Assembly: GCA_030428025.1 (NCBI GenBank)
Contig: JAUIBJ010000011.1
Location: 1-18,200 of the forward strand
Length of the DNA stretch: 18,200 nucleotides
Source: Alphaproteobacteria bacterium
Lineage (GTDB): Bacteria; Pseudomonadota; Alphaproteobacteria; Rhodobacterales; Rhodobacteraceae
Direction of reading: 5' to 3'
Position numbers and translations under genes: made by a program. Of this stretch, positions 13,165 to 18,200 are shown one piece after another. The notes under the pieces were generated by a model, which did not search any database, was not told the DNA's origin, and worked only from the letters and a program-made list of their open reading frames with translations. Numbering within the stretch: the stretch's first letter is position 1; every line of letters begins with the position of its first letter.

Positions 13165-15312
13165 ATGAGTAAACAGGCTGGATTGTCGGGCGGACTGACT
13201 GCCGGCATCGCGGGCGTGGCAATCGCGTCCCTGATCGGTATGGCATTGTACGTGGCTGGCGTCTTCACGCCCGAGCGGCGGGCACCCGAACCGGCCGAGC
13301 CCATCGCCCAGACCGCCATCGAGGATACCGCCGACCGCGACGCAGACGTCGAGCCCGACGAGACAGCCCGCACCACGCCCGAGGCCCCCGCCGCACCAGA
13401 GCCCGTGGCCCAGACGCCGCCGCCGCCCTCGATCTCCACCTTCCGGCTCGATCCCGACGGGCAGATGCTGGTGGCCGGCCGGTCCGAGCCCGGCTGGGAT
13501 CTCTCCATCCTGCTCGACGACACGGTGCTGTCGACCTTCAAGCCCGAGGCGGGCGGCGAGTTCGTCCAGTTCCTCGAAGTCGAGGCCAGCGCCGATCCGC
13601 GCGTTCTGACGCTGGCAATGCGCTCGCCCGAGGGCGACGACATCCTGTCGAAGGACGAGATCATCATCGCTCCCACCCCGCGCCGTGTGGCCGAGGCCGA
13701 GGCCGAGCCCGCCGAGGAGGACGCCGCCGCCGCGCCGGCCGGAGAGCCGGGCGAGGAGGTCATCGCCCTTGCCGAGGCGACGGAACCAACCGCCAAGCCC
13801 GCAACCGGCACATCCGCGTCCGCGACCGAAGAGGCCGGGGCCGCGTCCGACGGCACCCCCCCTGTGTCGGAAAGCGGCGAGGCCGCGCAGACCACCGAAG
13901 CGGATCTCGAGACCCGGAGCGCGCCGGCCGGTACCGGGGTGGACAGGGCCGAACCGCCCGCGCTCGACGCCGTGTCCACGGCCGACACCCCGCCCGCGTC
14001 GCCCGAGGCGCAGCCCGCAACCGGCGCCACGACCCCCCAGGACGAACAGGCCGCGCCCGAGACCCAAGAGACGGGGTCGGAGGGTTTGCGAACCGCCGCC
14101 GCAGAGATGGACTCGGATCAGCCCGCCGCAGATGGCGACCGGCAGACCACCGAAGAGGCTTCGGACGACGCGGCGACCGCGACCGCCTCGGGTCAGAAGA
14201 TGACCGACGCCGCCTCGGGCCAGACGTCCGACAGCACTGCCGCCGGCGAGCAGGTCGCCGGGACCGCGTCAGACCGCCAGACCGCCGGGTCCACTACAGA
14301 TGAGCGGACGTCCGAAAGCGCATCCGCTGACGGGACAGCGGATGCGGCCTCCGGCGAACAGGGCACCGAACCCGCCTCCGGCGCGGATGGATCCGTTTCG
14401 CGCCAGCAGACGGCCGAGGCCGCCCCCGGCCAGACCTTGACCGAGCCCGCCGATCTGCAGGCCACCGAGCCCGAGGCGCCGGAGCCGGCGGAGGTGGCCC
14501 TGGCCGATGTGGAGACGCCGCAGCCGGCCGAACCCGGTCCAGATACCGACGAGCCCGGCACACCGGACGTGACCGCCGAGGCCGACCCCGAGGCCCGCGC
14601 CGACACCGCCGATCCGCAGGACGTGGTGGCCGAAACAGGAACTACGGCCCTCGCAGAGGGGCAGGCCGCCGAGGGCAACGAGCCAGATGCGCCGGAAGAA
14701 CTGGCCTCGGCGGAGATCGGCGCCGAGGCACCCGAGCCGGCCGAACCCGCGGCCGCCGAGCCCGAGCCGGAACCCACCCAGGCGGTGCTTTTGTCCGACG
14801 AGTCGGGCGTGCGCGTCCTGCAGCCGCCCGAGCCCAAGGACAAGGCACCGGAGGTGATGGAAAACGTGGCCCTCGACGCGATCACCTACAGCGAGGAGGG
14901 CGAGGTGCAGCTGTCGGGCCGCGCCGCAGGCGACGGTTTCGTGCGGGTCTATCTGGACAACACGCCCATCACCACCTCGCGCATCGCCGAGGACGGCAAC
15001 TGGCGCTCGGAACTGCCGGAGGTCGATACAGGGGTCTACACGCTGCGGATCGACGAGGTCGATGCCGAGGGCAATGTCACTTCGCGGGTGGAGACACCCT
15101 TCAAGCGCGAGGACCGCTCGCTTCTTGGCAAGCGCAAGACCAGCCGCAAGATCCAGGCGATCACCGTGCAGCCGGGAAACACCCTCTGGGCGATCTCGCG
15201 CGAGCGTTATGGCGAGGGCATTCTCTATGTCCGCATCTTCGAGGCCAATCGCGACCGCATCCGCGACCCCGACCTGATCTATCCCGGCCAGGTGTTCACG
15301 GTGCCGAACTGA
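13165..15312 (+). CDS. LysM peptidoglycan-binding protein with membrane anchor, Ig-like domains and long acidic linker
   Basis: The protein has 715 residues. Residues 11-33 form one membrane segment (LTAGIAGVAIASLIGMALYV) with no obvious signal cleavage, so it is an anchored periplasmic protein. Residues about 88-170 form a beta-rich Ig-like domain (STFRLDPDGQMLVAGRSEPG). Residues 171-560 are an Ala/Glu/Thr/Pro/Asp-rich linker with degenerate repeats. Residues 565-648 form a second Ig-like domain with the same layout (ALDAITYSEEGEVQLSGRAA), and 662-715 form a LysM domain (VQPGNTLWAISRERYGEG then IYPGQVFTVPN). LysM binds peptidoglycan GlcNAc. The ATG at 13165 has GGAAGGA at -10; an upstream TTG start would include the promoter. 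The role is probably envelope structure or spacing, by inference. Confidence 0.88.
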   Translation: MSKQAGLSGGLTAGIAGVAIASLIGMALYVAGVFTPERRAPEPAEPIAQTAIEDTADRDADVEPDETARTTPEAPAAPEPVAQTPPPPSISTFRLDPDGQMLVAGRSEPGWDLSILLDDTVLSTFKPEAGGEFVQFLEVEASADPRVLTLAMRSPEGDDILSKDEIIIAPTPRRVAEAEAEPAEEDAAAAPAGEPGEEVIALAEATEPTAKPATGTSASATEEAGAASDGTPPVSESGEAAQTTEADLETRSAPAGTGVDRAEPPALDAVSTADTPPASPEAQPATGATTPQDEQAAPETQETGSEGLRTAAAEMDSDQPAADGDRQTTEEASDDAATATASGQKMTDAASGQTSDSTAAGEQVAGTASDRQTAGSTTDERTSESASADGTADAASGEQGTEPASGADGSVSRQQTAEAAPGQTLTEPADLQATEPEAPEPAEVALADVETPQPAEPGPDTDEPGTPDVTAEADPEARADTADPQDVVAETGTTALAEGQAAEGNEPDAPEELASAEIGAEAPEPAEPAAAEPEPEPTQAVLLSDESGVRVLQPPEPKDKAPEVMENVALDAITYSEEGEVQLSGRAAGDGFVRVYLDNTPITTSRIAEDGNWRSELPEVDTGVYTLRIDEVDAEGNVTSRVETPFKREDRSLLGKRKTSRKIQAITVQPGNTLWAISRERYGEGILYVRIFEANRDRIRDPDLIYPGQVFTVPN

Positions 15313-15370
15313 GTTGCGGGGATATCTACCGATAGTCCTGCCGAGTGCAGCGTCGCGCATCGACGGGCCG

Positions 15371-15386
15371 CGGCGCCTTCGGCGCT
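15371..15386 (+). terminator. Short GC hairpin after LysM gene
   Basis: GGCGCC-TTC-GGCGCT forms a 6-bp stem (one G-U pair) followed by AATT, about 60 nt past the stop codon. A weak terminator candidate. The remaining gap to 15519 has TTGACC near 15402 but no matching -10, so the exporter promoter is unassigned. Confidence 0.3.
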
Positions 15387-15519
15387 AATTCGCGCAGGGC
15401 TATTGACCAGCCCGGGGCCGATAAGCGCTGTTTCCGCAGCCCCCCCTGTGCGCGCATTCGCACTGGCCCCCGTCCGGCGTCCGGCCTATCTCTGACCAAA
15501 CCCCGGACAAGGCCCACCC

Positions 15520-17343
15520 ATGCGCCGCAGACGAACCCTGACCACAACCGAGCCCCCCAAGAACGGCCTCAAGACGATCCGAGAGGTCGTCCCATATCTT
15601 TGGCCGCAAGGCGAGGGCTGGGTGAAACGCCGGGTCGTCCTGGCCCTGATCGCGCTGTTCGTGGCCAAGCTCGTGGCCGTCGGCACGCCCTTCTTCTACA
15701 AGGCCGCCGTCGATGCGCTGGCGGGCGAGGGGCAGCAGGCCGCCTGGATGCTGGGGGCGGGCGCCGTGGGGCTGACCGTGGCCTACGGCATGGCCCGGTT
15801 GATGAATGTGGGCTTCCAGCAATTGCGCGACGTGATCTTTGCCCGCGTCGCCCAGCGGGCCCTGCGCAAGCTGGCGCTGCGCACCTTCCAGCATATCCAC
15901 GCCATGTCGCTGCGCTATCACATCACCCGCAAGACCGGCGGGCTTTCCCGCATTATCGAACGCGGCGTGAAGGGGGTGGAATTCCTGCTGCGCTTTCTGG
16001 TCTTCTCCATCGGCCCGCTGGTGCTGGAACTCTTGATGATCGCGGTGGTGCTCTGGACGCTCTTCGACATCTGGTATCTCGTGGTCGTGGCCGGCGTCAT
16101 CGCGGCCTATGTGCTCTTCACCTTCAAGGTCACCGAATGGCGGGTGAAGCTGCGCAAGCGGATGAACGATCAGGACACCGACGCCAACCAGAAGGCCATC
16201 GACAGCCTGCTCAATTTCGAGACCGTCAAGTATTTCGGCGCCGAGCGGCGCGAGGCCGCGCGTTACGACAAGGCGATGGAAGGCTATCAGGAGGCGGCGC
16301 TGCAGACCTCCTATTCGCTCGCGTTCCTCAATGTCGGCCAGTCGCTGCTGATCACCGGTGGGCTGGTCATCGTGATGGTCATGGCGGCGATGGGCGTGCA
16401 GTCGGGCGACCTGACGGTGGGCGATTTTGTCATGGTCAATTCCTACATGATCCAGATCACCATGCCGCTCAATTTCCTCGGCACGGTCTATCGCGAAATC
16501 CGCCAGAGCCTTGTCGACATGGCCGAGATGTTCGACCTTCTGGGTCAGGCCCCGGATGTGAAAGACAAGCCGGGCGCGACACCGCTCAAGGTCGCCGGCG
16601 GCACGGTCGAGCTTGACGACATCACCTTCGGCTACGAGCCCGATCGCCCGATCCTGAAGGGCGTCAGCCTCACCGTGCCCGAGGGGCGCACCGTGGCCAT
16701 CGTCGGCCCTTCCGGGTCGGGCAAGTCCACTATCGGCCGGTTGTTGTTCCGCTTCTACGACGTGCAGGGCGGGGCCCTGAAAATCGACGGGCAGGACGTG
16801 CGTGACGTGACACAGGAAAGCCTGCATGACGCCATCGGCGTGGTGCCGCAGGACACGGTGCTCTTCAACGACACAATCGGCTACAACATCGCCTATGGCC
16901 GCGACGGCGCCACAAGAGAAGAGATCGAGGCTGCCGCGAAGGCCGCCCAGATCCACGATTTCATCGCTTCCCTTCCCGAAGGGTACGAGACCACCGTGGG
17001 CGAACGGGGGCTCAAGCTTTCCGGCGGCGAGAAACAGCGCGTGGGCATCGCCCGCACATTGCTCAAGGATCCGCCCATCCTGCTTCTGGACGAGGCCACA
17101 AGCGCTCTCGATACAGAGACCGAACAGGGCATTCAGGAGGCGCTGAGGCGGGCCGGGCAGGGACGCACGGTGATCACCATCGCCCACCGCCTGTCCACCG
17201 TAGCCGATGCCGACCGGATCGTGGTGCTGGAGGACGGGCGGATTGTCGAGGAAGGCACCCATGCCGACCTTCTGACGCGCGACGGGCGCTATGCCGGGCT
17301 CTGGCGACGGCAGGCGGCCGAACGGGACATGGCGGCGGAGTAG
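15520..17343 (+). CDS. Atm1-type ABC exporter (fused permease and ATPase)
   Basis: This 607-residue half-transporter works as a homodimer. Residues about 35-330 form the type-1 ABC exporter membrane domain with six helices. NQKAIDSLLNFETVKYFGAE (223-242) and the WRVKLRKRMN segment are Atm1/ABCB7 hallmarks near the glutathione-binding site. The ATPase has Walker A GPSGSGKST (396-404), Q-loop VVPQD, signature LSGGE (500-504), Walker B LLLDEA (521-526) and switch H556. Bacterial Atm1 proteins export glutathione derivatives and metal-thiol conjugates; mitochondrial ones serve Fe-S assembly. A GTP/drug exporter is unlikely given these motifs. The ATG at 15520 lacks a strong ribosome site. The next gene starts 3 nt after its stop. 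Confidence 0.92.
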   Translation: MRRRRTLTTTEPPKNGLKTIREVVPYLWPQGEGWVKRRVVLALIALFVAKLVAVGTPFFYKAAVDALAGEGQQAAWMLGAGAVGLTVAYGMARLMNVGFQQLRDVIFARVAQRALRKLALRTFQHIHAMSLRYHITRKTGGLSRIIERGVKGVEFLLRFLVFSIGPLVLELLMIAVVLWTLFDIWYLVVVAGVIAAYVLFTFKVTEWRVKLRKRMNDQDTDANQKAIDSLLNFETVKYFGAERREAARYDKAMEGYQEAALQTSYSLAFLNVGQSLLITGGLVIVMVMAAMGVQSGDLTVGDFVMVNSYMIQITMPLNFLGTVYREIRQSLVDMAEMFDLLGQAPDVKDKPGATPLKVAGGTVELDDITFGYEPDRPILKGVSLTVPEGRTVAIVGPSGSGKSTIGRLLFRFYDVQGGALKIDGQDVRDVTQESLHDAIGVVPQDTVLFNDTIGYNIAYGRDGATREEIEAAAKAAQIHDFIASLPEGYETTVGERGLKLSGGEKQRVGIARTLLKDPPILLLDEATSALDTETEQGIQEALRRAGQGRTVITIAHRLSTVADADRIVVLEDGRIVEEGTHADLLTRDGRYAGLWRRQAAERDMAAE

Positions 17344-17346
17344 GGC

Positions 17347-17691
17347 ATGGCGCGCAAGGAGCGGCTGGAAACACCGGATGGGCGCTATTTCATCACCCGC
17401 GGCCGGCTCTGGCGGCGCACCGACCCGGGCCTTCCCGACGCCGAACGCCGCGCGGCCATCAAGGCGCTGATGCAGGCCCGCCGGGCGGTGCAGATGGCCG
17501 GGGACGACGCGACGGAGCGCGAGGCCCGCGCGGCGGTGGACGCCGCCAAACGCCGGCTGGGCGAACGCGGCCCGGTCTGGTGGCAGGACGGCGCACCGGA
17601 CGAGAGCGGGCGGCATCCGAGGAATACCACCTATGCGGACTGGTGGGCGGATCTGGACGAAGTGGTGCGCGCAGCGGCGGAGGGCGGGTGA
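17347..17691 (+). CDS. Conserved hypothetical protein (114 aa)
   Basis: This is a soluble, Arg/Ala-rich protein. It opens with TPDGRYFITRGRLWRRTDPG, then a long helical section (LMQARRAVQMAG...AAVDAAKRRLGERG), then GPVWWQDGAPDESGRHPRNT and a YADWWADLDEVV end. I recognise this pattern (RY.v.RGRLWR..nP.L, VDAAK..LGERGPVWW.DG.PD) as a small family common in proteobacteria and without a function known to me. The ATG lies 3 nt after the ABC exporter stop with GGAG-like bases inside the preceding gene, so they are co-transcribed and perhaps coupled; a link to the exporter is not implied by sequence. Confidence 0.85.
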   Translation: MARKERLETPDGRYFITRGRLWRRTDPGLPDAERRAAIKALMQARRAVQMAGDDATEREARAAVDAAKRRLGERGPVWWQDGAPDESGRHPRNTTYADWWADLDEVVRAAAEGG

Positions 17692-17870
17692 ACTTCGTTC
17701 TCCCATCGGGTTGGCGGGCGCCGCGCATCGGCGGGCTGCGAGCCTGCCACACAGGTCCGCGCGGGCGCTTCCCCGCACCGCCCGGCCAGCCACCGGAACA
17801 CTCCCCAAAGCGAACCGAATTCTCCCGAGACCGGCCATGATTTCAACAGGTTTTCCGGGTAGCGCCTGGT

Positions 17871-17892
17871 CCTGACGATCCGAACCGTCAGG
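17871..17892 (+). promoter_or_regulatory. Inverted repeat covering the ribosome binding site of the last gene
   Basis: CCTGACG (17871-17877) and CGTCAGG (17886-17892) form a perfect 7-bp stem with an 8-nt loop, 6 bp before the ATG. The right arm runs into the AGGAG ribosome site, so folding would mask it. The rest of 17692-17870 shows no gene or convincing promoter. Confidence 0.5.
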
Positions 17893-17898
17893 AGCGAC

Positions 17899-18200
17899 AT
17901 GCCGAAACGGGCGATCTGGATATGCGGCCTTTTCGCCGCCGAACTGGTGCTGATCGTGCTGGCCTTTCAGGTGCTGGCCTCGGTCGAGTGCCGGCAGACC
18001 ACGATCGAGCTGGCTTGCCGGGGTCTGCGCGGCGCGGTGCTGCGCGCGCTCTGTCTTGGGGCGCTGCTGGCCGTCTATCTCTGGGCGGCAGGGGCGGCGC
18101 GGGCCCAGTTTGCCCGCATCGCCCGTGTCCGGGAAGGCGGGCGCGGCTGGATCGTGTTGCACGCGCTGGCCTTCGCGGCGGTGTTCGTCCCCCTTCTCGC
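17899..18200 (+). CDS. Multi-pass membrane protein, 5' part only (possibly exosortase E/protease-like)
   Basis: One hundred codons are visible before the window ends. Three hydrophobic stretches (AIWICGLFAAELVLIVLAFQ; VLRALCLGALLAVYLWAAGA; IVLHALAFAAVFVPLL) separate a Cys-containing loop (VECRQTTIELACRGLRG) and a basic loop (RIARVREGGRG). AGGAG lies 5 nt before the ATG. The Cys-x-n-Cys loop between the first two helices and the overall look recall the N-terminus of Rhodobacterales exosortase E/CAAX-protease (XrtE) proteins, but no catalytic residue is in view, so this is a weak suggestion. Membrane location is safe; the family is not. Confidence 0.6.
   Translation, partial: MPKRAIWICGLFAAELVLIVLAFQVLASVECRQTTIELACRGLRGAVLRALCLGALLAVYLWAAGAARAQFARIARVREGGRGWIVLHALAFAAVFVPLL

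Noticed and set aside
13099..14067. Gly/Arg-rich minus-strand frames opposite the LysM gene linker
   Set aside because: Low-complexity sense DNA opens all frames; the sense product has a membrane anchor, Ig-like domains and LysM.
17797..17830. GGAAC near 17811 as a third EcfG promoter
   Set aside because: No CGTT occurs 16-17 bp downstream (the bases there read CGAA/GAAT).
15400..18162. 920-codon open frame on the minus strand opposite the Atm1-type exporter
   Set aside because: It runs across three sense genes and two intergenic regions, and its composition is that of a GC-driven shadow frame.
1..18200. CRISPR array, tRNA/rRNA genes, prophage or restriction-modification genes
   Set aside because: I saw no regularly spaced repeat units, no tRNA-like cloverleaf, no integrase, and no phage or methylase motifs.

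Overview
The window is high-GC DNA with tightly packed genes, many ATGA-type start/stop overlaps and alphaproteobacterial gene content. The ccmI-ruvX-DUF1289 order, the heterotetrameric sarcosine oxidase genes, Fe-type SodB, an Atm1-type exporter and the GAGTATTT intergenic element point to the order Rhodobacterales (Rhodobacteraceae/Paracoccaceae). This is a family-level judgement from protein resemblance; no 16S or other marker is present.

Layout. Positions 1-179 hold the 3' end of a probable phytanoyl-CoA dioxygenase-like gene, converging on a minus-strand group (2702 down to 321): a zinc-finger/HTH protein, ccmI, ruvX and a DUF1289 protein. The convergence point holds a composite hairpin plus GAGTATTT element. 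The zinc-finger gene has a striking promoter with two tandem 17-bp palindromes. Diverging from it, soxB (2929-4173) opens the sarcosine oxidase locus, but soxD, soxA and soxG resume only at 6053-9955. The roughly 1.9 kb between them holds a 103-residue ORF of foreign appearance, a truncated soxD copy, a 13-bp direct repeat bounding that 390-bp segment, and three small single-pass membrane protein genes. The first of the three lies behind an excellent EcfG (general stress sigma factor) promoter match.

After soxG come sodB with a clear terminator (10130-10781), a second EcfG-type promoter with the same geometry driving a small charged protein and a host-attachment (baeRF-like) protein (10897-11578), rarD (11654-12550), and a LOG-family phosphoribohydrolase on the minus strand whose 3' end overlaps rarD. 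Next are a large LysM protein (13165-15312), an Atm1-type ABC exporter (15520-17343) followed closely by a conserved hypothetical gene, and the start of a multi-pass membrane protein cut by the window edge.

How they work together. SoxBDAG oxidises sarcosine to glycine and H2O2, passing the methyl carbon to tetrahydrofolate as 5,10-methylene-THF. The EcfG-type sites suggest that the small genes lodged inside the sox locus and the host-attachment pair belong to one general stress regulon. I see no defence island, prophage, IS element, CRISPR array or RNA gene. The most unusual parts are the interrupted sox operon with its partial soxD duplication, the tandem palindromic operator of the zinc-finger gene, and the matched pair of stress promoters.
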